This document shows positions 52,195 through 61,580 of a stretch of DNA of 64,000 nucleotides, piece after piece. Position 1 is the first letter of the stretch. The number at the start of each line of letters is the position of its first letter. Origin of the DNA: Rhodococcus yunnanensis NBRC 103083. Its GTDB lineage: Bacteria > Actinomycetota > Actinomycetes > Mycobacteriales > Mycobacteriaceae. The position numbers and the translations under genes are program-made. The DNA lies in the NCBI RefSeq assembly GCF_001895005.1, contig NZ_BCXH01000018.1, positions 62,001 to 126,000 of the forward strand, given 5' to 3'. A model generated the notes under the pieces. It was not told the DNA's origin. It did no database searches and worked only from the letters and a program-made list of their open reading frames with translations.

Positions 52195-52956
52195 TCAGCC
52201 GCGAGCGGCTTTCAGATGATCGGCCGACACGGCCTTCAAATGCGTGAGGTCGGATGCGACCGTTGCCAGCGTGTATCCCTCGGACAGACGCTTCGCGGCC
52301 ACATCACCCGACGGAGTGTGTATGCCTGCGGCGATTCCGGCTGACGCAGCGGCTTTCTGCACGCGCACGAGAGCAGCCTCGAACTCCTCGTCGACGGACG
52401 TGTCGTTGGGAGAGGCTCCGCCGACGGCCAAGCGCAGATCGGAGGGCCCGACGTAGATGCCGTCCAAGCCCGGTACCGCGCAGATCTTCTCGACGTTCGC
52501 CAGGCCCTGCGGTGTCTCGATCATTGCAAGGACCACCGTGTCGCGATTCGCGTCGGACGGAAGTGGCCCGACACGGAGCTGCGAGCGCATCGGTCCGTAG
52601 GACCTGATGCCGGCAGGGGGATAGGTCGCAGCGGATACGGCGGCGGCTGCGTCGTCGGCAGTATCGACGAGCGGGACGATCACCCCGGCCGCGCCGGCGT
52701 CGAGCGCGCGGCCGATGACGGTGGCGTTGTTCGCCTCCACGCGTACGAGGCCGGCAGGCCCGTGGGCGGAATCGATCGCGGTGAGACCGGCGAGCATTCC
52801 CGAGTACCCGATCAGGCCGTGCTGCAGATCCAGGGCGATGTAGTCCCACCCGACGTGGGCGAGCCACTCGGTCGAGACCGGGCTGTCGATGACGGACCAG
52901 TAACCGAGGATCCGCTCCCGGTTACGGACGCGGGCGGCGAATTCCTGTGCAGACAT
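52195..52956 (-). CDS. HpcH/HpaI-family aldolase
   Basis: A 253-residue class II (divalent-metal) aldolase of the HpcH/HpaI/citrate-lyase-beta superfamily. It has GWDYIALDLQHGLIGYSGM, the PLVDTADDA strand, YGPMRSQ, MIETPQGLANVE (metal-binding Glu) and GLDGIYVGPSDL (metal Asp). Members split 2-oxo-4-hydroxy acids to pyruvate plus an aldehyde. It is the last gene of the operon with an ABC importer and aldo/keto reductase, divergent from the acid-sugar kinase/PdxA fusion. It may cleave the sugar-acid-derived intermediate or an alternative side product. The ATG at 52956 follows AAAGG. Confidence 0.88.
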   Translation of the reverse strand: MSAQEFAARVRNRERILGYWSVIDSPVSTEWLAHVGWDYIALDLQHGLIGYSGMLAGLTAIDSAHGPAGLVRVEANNATVIGRALDAGAAGVIVPLVDTADDAAAAVSAATYPPAGIRSYGPMRSQLRVGPLPSDANRDTVVLAMIETPQGLANVEKICAVPGLDGIYVGPSDLRLAVGGASPNDTSVDEEFEAALVRVQKAAASAGIAAGIHTPSGDVAAKRLSEGYTLATVASDLTHLKAVSADHLKAARG

Positions 52957-52972
52957 TGTGAGATACGGCCTT

Positions 52973-53929
52973 TCAGCGGTTGTAGTTCGGCATCGGGCCG
53001 CGCAACGCGGAACCGATCTCGTCGCAGGCATCGACGATCTCGGCATCGAGAGCGCCTCTGCCGATGGCAGCGATATTGGCGTGCAGGTGTTCGACCTTCG
53101 ATCCGCCCAGGAGAAGCGGCCCCGTTGCGGGCTTGGACACCAGCCAGCGCAGTGCGAGTTCGGTCAACGGCAGGCCTGCGTCGTCGGCGATACGCGTGAG
53201 CTGAGCGATGGCGTCGAAAATAGCTGTGTTCCAGTACCGTTCACGATACATCGCCGCGAGGCGCGAATCGCCGAACCGGCCGTCGGTCGGCTCGGCTTCG
53301 AGGGAGTGCCGACCGGTCAACAGGCCGCCACCGAGAGGGTTGTACACCATCGTGATCAGGCCGGTGACGTCGGCGAACTCGACGTACTCCTCTTCGATAC
53401 GGCGAGCAAGGAGGTTGTAGAGCTGCTGCGCGACGATCGGTCTCGGGGCGCCCACTGCGTCGGCGACATGGTTCGCCTCGGCGATCTGCCACGCCGCGAA
53501 GTTCGAGACTCCGAGGGCACGGATCTTGCCTTCCTTCACCAAGTCCGCGACGGTGCTCAGTGTGTCCGCTATGGGCGTCGCGCGATCGGGCTGGTGCAGG
53601 TAGAACAGGTCGACGTGGTCGGTCTTCAGTCGCGCGAGGCTTGCCTCGAGGCTGAGCCGCAATCCAGTGGGAGAGAGCGGGCTGTTGTCGCCTGCATCGG
53701 GATTCGGCATCCCGGCCTTCGTCGCGAGGGTCACCTTGTCGCGCCGCGTCGCGAGGAGATCCGCGAGGATGCGTTCCGACTCGCCGCCCGCGTACCCGTT
53801 GGCGGTGTCGATGTGGGTGATTCCGGCGTCGAGGGCCGCGTCGACCATCTCGGCCGAGGCTGCGGCGTCGACGGTATCGCCGAACGTCATCGTGCCCAGC
53901 ACGAGGGGAGAGATGTCGAGCGAGGTCAT
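52973..53929 (-). CDS. Aldo/keto reductase
   Basis: A 318-residue (alpha/beta)8 NADPH-dependent reductase. Catalytic residues are visible: Asp in HIDTANGYAGGESE (with Tyr), Lys in VTLATKAGM and His in DLFYLHQPD; the coenzyme end has GGSKVEHLHANI. It reduces or oxidises sugar aldehydes and ketones. Its ATG overlaps the stop of the upstream ATPase gene by 4 bp, and the aldolase follows after 16 bp. In this island it could process the imported compound before kinase action, but direction and substrate are unknown. Confidence 0.9.
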   Translation of the reverse strand: MTSLDISPLVLGTMTFGDTVDAAASAEMVDAALDAGITHIDTANGYAGGESERILADLLATRRDKVTLATKAGMPNPDAGDNSPLSPTGLRLSLEASLARLKTDHVDLFYLHQPDRATPIADTLSTVADLVKEGKIRALGVSNFAAWQIAEANHVADAVGAPRPIVAQQLYNLLARRIEEEYVEFADVTGLITMVYNPLGGGLLTGRHSLEAEPTDGRFGDSRLAAMYRERYWNTAIFDAIAQLTRIADDAGLPLTELALRWLVSKPATGPLLLGGSKVEHLHANIAAIGRGALDAEIVDACDEIGSALRGPMPNYNR

Positions 53930-54765
53930 GCAGTAACTCCTACTGGTGTCTGGGATAGTCGCGAAACGACATGGCGCGGTTTGATTCCCACCATAGTGGT
54001 GGGATCGAGCGCGGCTGCCCGCAATGCCCGAGTGTACGGCTCCTTGGGCCGCGCGAGCACGTCGTCGGTCTCGCCGCCTTCGACGATGCGGCCTTTGCTC
54101 ATGACGACGACGGTTTCGCTGATCTCGCGGACGACGCCGAGGTTGTGCGAGATGAAGACGTACGTAAGGCCCGTGTCCTGCTGGATCTCACGCAGTAGAT
54201 CGAGAACCTGTGCCTGCACCGACACGTCCAGTGCACTCGTCGCCTCATCGCACACCAGAATCTCGGGGCCCGCGGCGAGAGCACGCGCGATACCGATTCG
54301 TTGGCGCTGACCACCGGAGAACTCGACCGGCCGTCGGTTCAGCGCAGAGCTGGGAAGTCCGACCCGATCGATGAGCTTCGCAGCCTTCTTCGCGCGCTCG
54401 GACTTGCTACGGATTCCTTTGAGCCGCAGCGGCTCCCCGACGATGTCGACGGCCGTGAGGTGCGGGTCGAGAGAACCGTACGGATCCTGGAAGACCATCT
54501 GCACGCGAGATCTGAACGGCCGCAATGCTTTCTCCGACAGCTGGGAGATGTCGGTTCCGTCGACGACGATTCTTCCGGACGTCGGAGTCAGGAGCCTGAC
54601 GATCGATTTCGCGATGGTCGACTTGCCGCAACCCGATTCGCCGACGACGGCGAGCGTCTTGCCCTTGTCCACCGAGAAGCTGACCGAGTCGACGGCCCTG
54701 AAGACACCGTCCGCGACGGGGTACTCGACGACGAGGCTCTCGACCGACAACAGTGGGTTGCTCAT
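53926..54765 (-). CDS. ABC transporter ATPase (DppF/OppF type)
   Basis: A 279-residue nucleotide-binding subunit of a dipeptide/oligopeptide/nickel-type importer: Walker A GESGCGKST, Q-loop QDPYGSLDPHLT, signature FSGGQRQRIGIARAL, Walker B ILVCDEATSALD and the H-loop FISHNL. The C-terminal extension is the usual oligopeptide-type tail. It pairs with the ATPase encoded by the overlapping upstream gene (ATGA at 54762) to energise two permeases. Despite the family name, such importers also take sugar acids and other solutes. Confidence 0.92.
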   Translation of the reverse strand: MSNPLLSVESLVVEYPVADGVFRAVDSVSFSVDKGKTLAVVGESGCGKSTIAKSIVRLLTPTSGRIVVDGTDISQLSEKALRPFRSRVQMVFQDPYGSLDPHLTAVDIVGEPLRLKGIRSKSERAKKAAKLIDRVGLPSSALNRRPVEFSGGQRQRIGIARALAAGPEILVCDEATSALDVSVQAQVLDLLREIQQDTGLTYVFISHNLGVVREISETVVVMSKGRIVEGGETDDVLARPKEPYTRALRAAALDPTTMVGIKPRHVVSRLSQTPVGVTA

Positions 54766-55595
54766 ACCGCGAACTCGACTTTCTGTGTGGGTAGCGGGGA
54801 TTCGTTCCACGAACCGAGGTGGGGGATGGCGTCGAGCAGCTTCTTGGTGTACGGATTCTTCGGTGCCGTGACGAGTTCCTCGGCGCCGCCGTTCTCGACG
54901 AATTCCCCGTTCTTCATGACGTAGATGCGGTCGGACACCAGGCGTGCGACACCCAGGTCGTGGGTGATCACCAGCATGCCGATGCCTGTGCGTTCCTGAA
55001 GTTCGAGCAGCAGGTCGAGGATGCTGGCCTGCACGGTCACATCGAGCGCGCTCGTCGGTTCGTCGGCGACGATCAGTTCCGGGCTGGAAGCGAGCGCGCT
55101 CGCGATCAGTACTCGTTGGAGCATGCCGCCCGACATCTGGTGCGGGTACTTCTCCAGCTGGCTCTTCGGGTCGGGGATACGTACCTGATCGAGCAGTTCG
55201 AGGCATCGAGCGGTCTGCTTGGCCTTGCCGGACACACCGCTGTGCCGTACTGCCTCGCGCAACTGGCTGCCGATCGTGTGAACCGGACTGAGGGCCGTCA
55301 TCGGATCCTGCGGAATCAACGCGATGTCGCGTCCACGAATCTTGCGGAGCTGCTTGTCCTTACCGAGAATCTCCGTGTCCTTGAAGGTCACGGATCCGGA
55401 CAGCACGGCGAGGTCGTCGGGAAGCAATCCGAGGATGCCCATGGCCGTCGTCGACTTGCCGGAGCCGGACTCACCGATGATGGTGACGGTCTCGCCGGCG
55501 TCGATGCAGAACGAGACACCGTCGACTGCCCGGATGACACCTTTGTCGGTGACGAGTTCGATCTGAAGCTCGTCGACCTTCAGCAGGTTTCCCAT
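54762..55595 (-). CDS. ABC transporter ATPase (DppD/OppD type)
   Basis: A 277-residue ATPase with Walker A GESGSGKST, Q-loop QDPMTALSP, signature MSGGMLQRVLIASAL, Walker B LIVADEPTSALD and H-loop ITHDLG. The C-terminal AIPHLG piece fits the DppD tail, though the Cys-rich segment often seen there is absent. It starts 3 bp after the permease gene stop and overlaps the next ATPase gene. The order binding protein, permease, permease, ATPase, ATPase is canonical. Confidence 0.92.
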   Translation of the reverse strand: MGNLLKVDELQIELVTDKGVIRAVDGVSFCIDAGETVTIIGESGSGKSTTAMGILGLLPDDLAVLSGSVTFKDTEILGKDKQLRKIRGRDIALIPQDPMTALSPVHTIGSQLREAVRHSGVSGKAKQTARCLELLDQVRIPDPKSQLEKYPHQMSGGMLQRVLIASALASSPELIVADEPTSALDVTVQASILDLLLELQERTGIGMLVITHDLGVARLVSDRIYVMKNGEFVENGGAEELVTAPKNPYTKKLLDAIPHLGSWNESPLPTQKVEFAV

Positions 55596-55598
55596 GTC

Positions 55599-56534
55599 TC
55601 AGGCGCCTTTCTTCGAGAAGCGGGGGAAGATTCCGAAGCGGCCGGACCCGGCAGGACGGTCGCGGAGGCCGTCGCCGAGGAGGTTCACCCCGACCACGAG
55701 GATGACGATCATCAGCCCGGTGAAGGTGACGATCCACCACGAGGTGGTGATGTAGTCCTGGCCGTCGGAGATGATGCGGCCCCACGTGGCGAACGGGCGC
55801 TGCGGACCGGCGCCGAGGTAGCTCAGCGAACTCTCCAACAGAACCGCCTGGGCGAGAAGCAGCAGTACGACGAGCGAGGCCTGCTTGATGATGTTCGGCA
55901 CCACGTGGCGAAGCAGGATCGCGGTGCGGCTCAGACCGAGGACGCGGGCGGCGGCAACGTACGGCTTCTCGCGTTCTACGAGCACCAGCGAGCGTGTGAG
56001 GCGGGCGACCTCCGGCCACTGTGCAATGGCGATGACGAAGGTGATGACCGGAATCGACGGTCCGAACAGCGCGACGACGAGCAGCAGCATCATGAGAAGG
56101 GGAAGCGACAACTGGGCTTCGAGCACTCGTGAGATGACGGCGTCGACCCAGCCGCCGAAGTAGCCTGCCGCGCTACCGGCGACAACGCCGATGATGCCGG
56201 AGACGACGACGGCGAGTATGCCGATGGTCAGCGACACCTGTCCACCGAACAGGATGCGAGAGAGCAGATCGCGGCCCAATTGGTCGGTACCCAGTAGGTG
56301 ACCGTCGGTCAGCGGCGGCAGACGTCGTGCGATGAGGTCCGTCTGGTTCGGATCGGCAAGGGGGAGCAGCCCTGCGAGTGCAACGGGAAGGATGACGAGC
56401 AGCGACAGGACCGTTCCGGCCCAGATCTTGACTCGACTGTCTCGTCGGCGACGGGTGGCGCCGGCTCGCGCGAAGTCGGCAGCAGTGACGGCGCTCGGGC
56501 GCTCGTTCACCGGTGGTTCCAGCACTGCGGTCAT
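55599..56534 (-). CDS. ABC transporter permease (DppC type)
   Basis: A 311-residue inner-membrane subunit with a basic cytoplasmic N-terminus (GATRRRRDSRVKIWAG), a helix, an extracytoplasmic loop (HLLGTDQLGRDLLSRILFG, the DppC hallmark) and about five further helices. The coupling loop for the ATPase is EREKPYVAAARVLGLSRTAI split around AA-x-x-x-G. The ATG at 56534 overlaps the DppB-type stop by 4 bp. The C-terminus is unusually basic (RDRPAGSGRFGIF). Confidence 0.91.
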   Translation of the reverse strand: MTAVLEPPVNERPSAVTAADFARAGATRRRRDSRVKIWAGTVLSLLVILPVALAGLLPLADPNQTDLIARRLPPLTDGHLLGTDQLGRDLLSRILFGGQVSLTIGILAVVVSGIIGVVAGSAAGYFGGWVDAVISRVLEAQLSLPLLMMLLLVVALFGPSIPVITFVIAIAQWPEVARLTRSLVLVEREKPYVAAARVLGLSRTAILLRHVVPNIIKQASLVVLLLLAQAVLLESSLSYLGAGPQRPFATWGRIISDGQDYITTSWWIVTFTGLMIVILVVGVNLLGDGLRDRPAGSGRFGIFPRFSKKGA

Positions 56535-57529
56535 TTGCTTACGCCCTTTCCGAGGCGGACCCGAGGATCGAGAAGTGGGTAGCAGAGGTCGACGAGCAAC
56601 TGCACGAGAACCGCCAGGACCGCGGTCACCAGCACCGTCGCCTGAATGAGCGGATAGTCACGCGTTTCGAGGGCGCGGACGACGAGCGAACCGACACCGG
56701 GCCACGCGAACACGACCTCCACGACCACGACGCCGTTGAGCATGCCCGCGAAGCGAGTTCCGAGCGCAGTGACGACGGGGATCGCCGAATTGCGCATCGC
56801 GTACCGCCAGGTGAGTTCCCGCTCGGACACACCGCGCGAGCGCGCGACCGTGATATACGGCGACGCAAAGGCATTCACCATTTCCCGGCGGACCATGCGT
56901 GAGATCAGTGCAATCTGCAGGATCGAGATGGTCACGGTCGGGAGAATGAGGGACCACCACGTGGTGAAGCCTGCGGCAGGAAGAACCGGGATCAACACCG
57001 CGAAGAGAGTCACGAGCATCAGGCCGCTCCAGAACTCCGGCATCGACTGTCCCGCAACGGTGACGGCGTTTGCTCCGAGCTCGCGGCGTGTATCGGCGTG
57101 CTTGGCCATCCACACACCGAGCGGGATCGACAGGATCGCAGTCAGCAGGATTGCCGATACGGCGAGGGTGATCGTGTACGGCAGGCGGTCGAAGACGACG
57201 TCGAGTGCGGGTGCCTGGAAGGAGTAGGACGTTCCGAACTGCAGATGCAACAGGTCCCAGAGGTAGATCAGGTACTGCTGGAACACCGACTTGTCGAGAC
57301 CCATGTCCGCGCGAATCGCAGCGAGATCCTCGGTCGATGCAAGCGGACCGGCCAGTGCGTACGCGGGATCGCCCGGTGCCATGCGGATGAGCACGAACAC
57401 CGTGGTGAGCGTCAGGAAAATCGTCAGCACACTCTGTGCGAGACGCTTGACGACATAGCGGGCCGTCGCGTTGCCTGTCGCCTTCCCGATGATCGGGACC
57501 GGCTTCTTCTTGTCGAGAGTGAGGGTCAT
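56531..57529 (-). CDS. ABC transporter permease (DppB type)
   Basis: A 332-residue membrane subunit with six helices: VVKRLAQSVLTIFLTLTTVF at the start, then GDPAYALAG, LGLDKS-type loop, FGTSYSFQAP, and the ATPase-coupling loop YITVARSRGVSERELTWRYA. The end LLVDLCYPLLDPRVRLGK is diagnostic of DppB-like permeases. It starts 3 bp after the binding-protein gene stop, with its own stop overlapping dppC. It forms the heterodimeric pore with the DppC-type protein. Confidence 0.91.
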   Translation of the reverse strand: MTLTLDKKKPVPIIGKATGNATARYVVKRLAQSVLTIFLTLTTVFVLIRMAPGDPAYALAGPLASTEDLAAIRADMGLDKSVFQQYLIYLWDLLHLQFGTSYSFQAPALDVVFDRLPYTITLAVSAILLTAILSIPLGVWMAKHADTRRELGANAVTVAGQSMPEFWSGLMLVTLFAVLIPVLPAAGFTTWWSLILPTVTISILQIALISRMVRREMVNAFASPYITVARSRGVSERELTWRYAMRNSAIPVVTALGTRFAGMLNGVVVVEVVFAWPGVGSLVVRALETRDYPLIQATVLVTAVLAVLVQLLVDLCYPLLDPRVRLGKGVSK

Positions 57530-57532
57530 GAC

Positions 57533-59110
57533 TCAGGCCTCCAGTCGGACTGAGCCGAGGTCGTAGGAGTTGATGGGCGTGAGTGCCACATTCTGTACTC
57601 GGGTTCGTTTGGCGAGCAGTGCATTCGGAACGAAGCTCCACAGGCACGGCCAGGTGTTCCAGATGTCCTGCTGGGCGTCGGCGAGAAGCGTCGCGCGACG
57701 TACCGGATCGGGCTCGCTGGAGGCGAGCTCGATCTTCTGGGTGATCTCGGGGAACACGTAACCGTGATAGGTGTCGCGGGTCGCTTCCTTCTCCGCAGTG
57801 CCCGCGTACATTCCTTGGATCGTGGTCAGCGCCAGGCCGGTCTGGTTGCCGTAGCCGTTGCCGAGGACGTCCCAGTCGCCGACCTTGCCCTGGCGCCACG
57901 ACGAGATGTCGCCGCCCGGTTCGAACTGTTGCAGCTTCACTCGGACACCGATGTCGTTCATCATCTGCGTCACCGATTCCATGAGCGAGACGTCGTTGGT
58001 GAACTCGCCGGTCTCCCAGATGAAGGTCAGTTCGAGGTCGGTGACTCCCTCGGCGTCGAGCATCTGACGTGCCTTCACCGGATCGAACGTGTACTTACCG
58101 GTCTCGACTGCGCCGGACAACGTGCTCGGCGCCGCGCCGGTGGCCGGTACGGCCGAACCGATGAGGACGTCCCGCGCGAGCGATTCGCCGTCGACGGCAT
58201 AACTGAGTGCTTCGCGCACACGGGGATTCGCCAGTGGATGACCGGCGGGCTTGCGGAAATTGAAGAACAGTTGGTTGATGCGGGTGCTGGGGACTGTCTC
58301 GATCTGCACTCCAGGCAAGGATGCGAGCTGCTCGGCGGAGTCGGGGCTGATCGAGTCGATGACGTCGACCTCGCCGCTCCGCAATGCGACGACGCGAGCG
58401 GCCTCCTCGGGGATGAAACGCACACGAACCTGCTGCACACTGGGTTCCTCGCCCCAGTAGTACTGGTTCGCTGCCAGGCTGTATTCGCCCGTGCCGCGAT
58501 TGGACTCGGTGACCACGAACGGTCCGGTGCCGATGCCGGTCTGCAGTTCGTTGGGTTCGTTCGCCGCGGCAGGGGTGATGAGGATGTTCGACATCAGACT
58601 GTCGAGAACCGGCAGCGGTGAGGTGGTGCGCAGGATGAAGGTGCGGTCGTCGATGGGGATCACCGTCGGCCACTCGGGAAACTGCGGCGCGACGAACGAG
58701 CCGCTGACCTGCTGGTACATCTGCATCGCTACATCGACGTCCTCGATGCTGACCGGTGTGCCGTCGGAGTACTTGACGCCTTCGCGTAGGCGAACCGTCC
58801 ACTCGGTCGGCGACGTCGCATCGAAGCGGTCCGCGAGAACCAGCTGGGGATGGAGGTCGTCGCCGATACGGGTGAGGCCCTGGCGCACGCCACGTTGCGC
58901 GGTCACGGCGGCATCGAACTGATTGAGCTTGTTGTCCAGACTCACGAGCGAACGGTTGAGCCCGAGCACGAGGGTGTCCTGTGACGGCTTCCCGGTCGGC
59001 CCTGCGCACGCAACGGTTGACCCGAGGAGCGTGACTCCGCCGGCGAGGCCGGCGTACTGCAGAAAGCTCCGCCGCGACACGGACGGCATCTGCAAGCGAG
59101 ATGTGGTCAT
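57533..59110 (-). CDS. ABC transporter substrate-binding lipoprotein (family 5, Tat-type signal)
   Basis: A 525-residue SBP_bac_5 protein. The N-terminus has twin arginines (VSRRSFLQ), a hydrophobic core and a lipobox T-V-A-C with Cys35, so it is probably exported by Tat and lipidated. The mature protein shows FDPVKARQMLDAEGV, VRLREGVKYSDGTPV, and the core hinge elements GTGPFVVTESNRG and ANPRVREALSYAVD. Such proteins bind peptides, nickel, sugars or sugar acids. It is first in the operon, next to the acid-sugar kinase gene, so a sugar-acid ligand is plausible. The ATG at 59110 is separated from the divergent kinase gene by 202 bp containing operator-like repeats. Confidence 0.91.
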   Translation of the reverse strand: MTTSRLQMPSVSRRSFLQYAGLAGGVTLLGSTVACAGPTGKPSQDTLVLGLNRSLVSLDNKLNQFDAAVTAQRGVRQGLTRIGDDLHPQLVLADRFDATSPTEWTVRLREGVKYSDGTPVSIEDVDVAMQMYQQVSGSFVAPQFPEWPTVIPIDDRTFILRTTSPLPVLDSLMSNILITPAAANEPNELQTGIGTGPFVVTESNRGTGEYSLAANQYYWGEEPSVQQVRVRFIPEEAARVVALRSGEVDVIDSISPDSAEQLASLPGVQIETVPSTRINQLFFNFRKPAGHPLANPRVREALSYAVDGESLARDVLIGSAVPATGAAPSTLSGAVETGKYTFDPVKARQMLDAEGVTDLELTFIWETGEFTNDVSLMESVTQMMNDIGVRVKLQQFEPGGDISSWRQGKVGDWDVLGNGYGNQTGLALTTIQGMYAGTAEKEATRDTYHGYVFPEITQKIELASSEPDPVRRATLLADAQQDIWNTWPCLWSFVPNALLAKRTRVQNVALTPINSYDLGSVRLEA

Positions 59111-59215
59111 CGGTGACCTTGACCTTTCGAGACTGACAAAAGCGGGGGAAGCGCTCGCTGCGGTGATGACTTCTTACCGCGAGCGGTGCTTGTAACTCAG
59201 CTCACAATGGCACTC

Positions 59216-59265
59216 TTGCGTGTTCCGCGCAAGCGCCGTAGCTTAAATTGCGTACTTCGCGCAGA
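59216..59265. promoter_or_regulatory. Operator-like direct repeats between the ABC operon and the kinase fusion gene
   Basis: TTGCGT-gttc-CGCGCA at 59216 recurs as TTGCGT-actt-CGCGCA at 59248, start to start 32 bp (about three helical turns). Each is a partial inverted repeat. They lie in the shared promoter region of two divergent operons and suit binding of the DeoR protein encoded downstream. Confidence 0.55.
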
Positions 59266-59312
59266 AACTCGCTGAATCGTGCATACTCGTCTCAGCAACG
59301 AAAGGAGTGAAC

Positions 59313-61538
59313 GTGGAGATGTTTCCGCTGGTAGTGCTCGCGGACGATCTGTCAGGAGCAGCCGAATCGGCCTCCGCCTTCCTTCCGTGCGGAGCGGAAG
59401 TATCCCTGCAGCTCGGAAGTCCGACCGTGGCGGATGAGCCTCCTGCAGACGTGACCGTCGTCGATCTTCACTCGCGCAGACTCACACGATCCGACGCGGC
59501 GACATCGGTGCGGTCGGTGCTCGACGCCTTTCCCGGCGCTCGCGTCGTCAAGAAGGTCGATTCCCTCCTGCGCGGCAACGTCGAGGCCGAGGTCGGCGCC
59601 TTGGCGGCGGACGGATCTCCGGTCGTCGTGGTGGCAGCGTTTCCGGGGATAGGTCGCACTGTGGAGGGCGGAGTCGTTCGCGTTCACGATATTGCGTTGC
59701 ACGAGACAACGCTGTGGCACGCAGAATCCCAGTCTCCGCCCCTGACGGTAGCGGCCGCTCTCGGAGACCTGCCGAGTACGGGGGTGTGCATCGATCAGGT
59801 CAGGAGCGTCGGTCTGCCCGAGGTGTTCGCCGACCTCGTCGCGTTGGGACGTGTTCCGGTGTGCGACGCGGTGACCGATGCGGACATCGATGCGATAGTT
59901 GCTGCGGCACAAGCTGTTCCCGGACTTCGGCTCGTCGGGACGGCAGCGTTGATGGCGGCGCTTGCGAGGCACGCCGGCACCGGCCGACGACGAGAGTCCG
60001 CGGTATCGGATCGGCAGGCCCGCGGTACCCTTGTGATCGTCGGGACCGCGGATCATGTTGCCGTCGAACAGGTTCGATTTCTCGAAGGATCCGGGGTGCC
60101 GCACGTGCGAGTCGCCGTGCGTCATCTGATCGACGGCACGATCGATCCAACACCCGTTCTCGCAGCGCTGAGGTCCGGATCGGCGTTGGTCACCGTCACG
60201 GGGCCGGTGACGTCGAACGACGCCACTGCTGTCGTCGAGGGCCTGGCCGATCTCGTGGCCGCCGTCGAGCGAGATCGGACGTCCGACCTCGTGCTCACCG
60301 GAGGCGAAACAGCTCGGACGGTCCTCGACCGGCTCGGCGTGCACCGTCTGAATCCACTACGCGAGATCGAAACCGGCGCGGTGCTCTCTGCAACCGAATC
60401 GGGACGACGGGTCATCACACGGCCGGGCAGCTTCGGTGGCGTCGAAAGCCTGCGCATCCTCACCGACTCGCTGAGAACCGAGTCGACACATTCTTCAAGC
60501 ACCCACAGCAAGGAAACGTTCATGACAGAAACAACTCCACTTCCGCTCGTCGCCGTCACGATGGGCGACGGCGCAGGCGTCGGCCCAGAGGTCATCGTGC
60601 CCGCGCTTCTCGACGCTCGCACTGTCTCCTGGTGCCGACCCGTCGTGATCGGAGATGCCAAGCGTCTGAAGCTCGCTGCAGGCGTGCTCGGTCTCGACGT
60701 CGACATCGTGGTGATCGACGCGATCGCCCACGCGGAGTTCTCTCCGGGGCGGATCAACGTCATCGACCTCGATCTGCTGCCGGAGGATCTGGCGTGGGGC
60801 GAGTTGTCGGCCGTCGCGGGAGATGCTGCGTACCAGTACATCCGAGTTGCCAGCGAACTCGCGGTTCGAGGCGAGGTACAGGCGATCTGCACCGCGCCGC
60901 TGAACAAGGAAGCGCTGCACGCTGCCGGTCACATCTTCCCGGGCCACACCGAGCTCCTCGCGCACTTGACCGGGACCGAGGAGGTGTCGATGATGCTCTC
61001 GACACCCAAGCTCAAGGTCATTCACGTCACGACGCATATCGGCCTGCTCGACGCCGTCGCGAAGATCGAACCGGGACTCGTCGAGCGAACGATCCGACGT
61101 GGCCACGAGGCTCTCGTCCGGACCGGAAACGCGAACCCGAAGATCGGCGTGTGCGGGATCAACCCACACGCGGGCGAGAACGGGCTGTTCGGCTACGGCG
61201 AGGAGGATCTCAAGATCGTGCCTGCCGTCGAGAAGTTGAAGGCGGACGGTATCGACGCCGTCGGGCCGTTGCCCGCGGACACCGCATTCTTCCTGGCCGG
61301 CCGAGGTGACTACGACCTGATCGTCGCGATGTACCACGACCAGGGCCACGGGCCGGTGAAGGTGCTCGGAATCGAGGCGGGCGTCAACATCACCGTCGGT
61401 CTGCCGGTCATTCGCACGTCGGTCGACCACGGCACCGCGTTCGACATCGCAGGCAAGGGAATCGCCGAGGCCGGTAGTATGGTCGAAGCTCTGCGTCAGG
61501 CTGCCGAATTGGCTACGAGCACAGCAGTTTTGAAGTAG
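59313..61538 (+). CDS. Fused four-carbon acid-sugar kinase and PdxA2-like dehydrogenase
   Basis: One open frame of 741 codons holds two enzymes. Residues 1-400 are a four-carbon acid-sugar kinase (DtnK/OtnK type): VLADDLSGAAESA near the start, VVKKVDSLLRGN, LTGGETARTVLD and ITRPGSFGG. Residues about 404-741 are a PdxA-like dehydrogenase: MGDGAGVGPEVI, CTAPLNKEALHAAG, GHTELLAHLT, GINPHAGENG, AMYHDQGHGPVK and the final DHGTAFDIAGKG. In separate form these act in threonate or erythronate breakdown: phosphorylation, then oxidative decarboxylation. The GTG at 59313 follows AAAGGAG. The junction has an internal ATG at 60522 with AGGAAA, so a free dehydrogenase could also be made. Confidence 0.87.
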   Translation: MEMFPLVVLADDLSGAAESASAFLPCGAEVSLQLGSPTVADEPPADVTVVDLHSRRLTRSDAATSVRSVLDAFPGARVVKKVDSLLRGNVEAEVGALAADGSPVVVVAAFPGIGRTVEGGVVRVHDIALHETTLWHAESQSPPLTVAAALGDLPSTGVCIDQVRSVGLPEVFADLVALGRVPVCDAVTDADIDAIVAAAQAVPGLRLVGTAALMAALARHAGTGRRRESAVSDRQARGTLVIVGTADHVAVEQVRFLEGSGVPHVRVAVRHLIDGTIDPTPVLAALRSGSALVTVTGPVTSNDATAVVEGLADLVAAVERDRTSDLVLTGGETARTVLDRLGVHRLNPLREIETGAVLSATESGRRVITRPGSFGGVESLRILTDSLRTESTHSSSTHSKETFMTETTPLPLVAVTMGDGAGVGPEVIVPALLDARTVSWCRPVVIGDAKRLKLAAGVLGLDVDIVVIDAIAHAEFSPGRINVIDLDLLPEDLAWGELSAVAGDAAYQYIRVASELAVRGEVQAICTAPLNKEALHAAGHIFPGHTELLAHLTGTEEVSMMLSTPKLKVIHVTTHIGLLDAVAKIEPGLVERTIRRGHEALVRTGNANPKIGVCGINPHAGENGLFGYGEEDLKIVPAVEKLKADGIDAVGPLPADTAFFLAGRGDYDLIVAMYHDQGHGPVKVLGIEAGVNITVGLPVIRTSVDHGTAFDIAGKGIAEAGSMVEALRQAAELATSTAVLK

Positions 61539-61580
61539 CGAAGGTTTGCGGGTCGAGATTTCGGGACAGAGGGAGACGGC

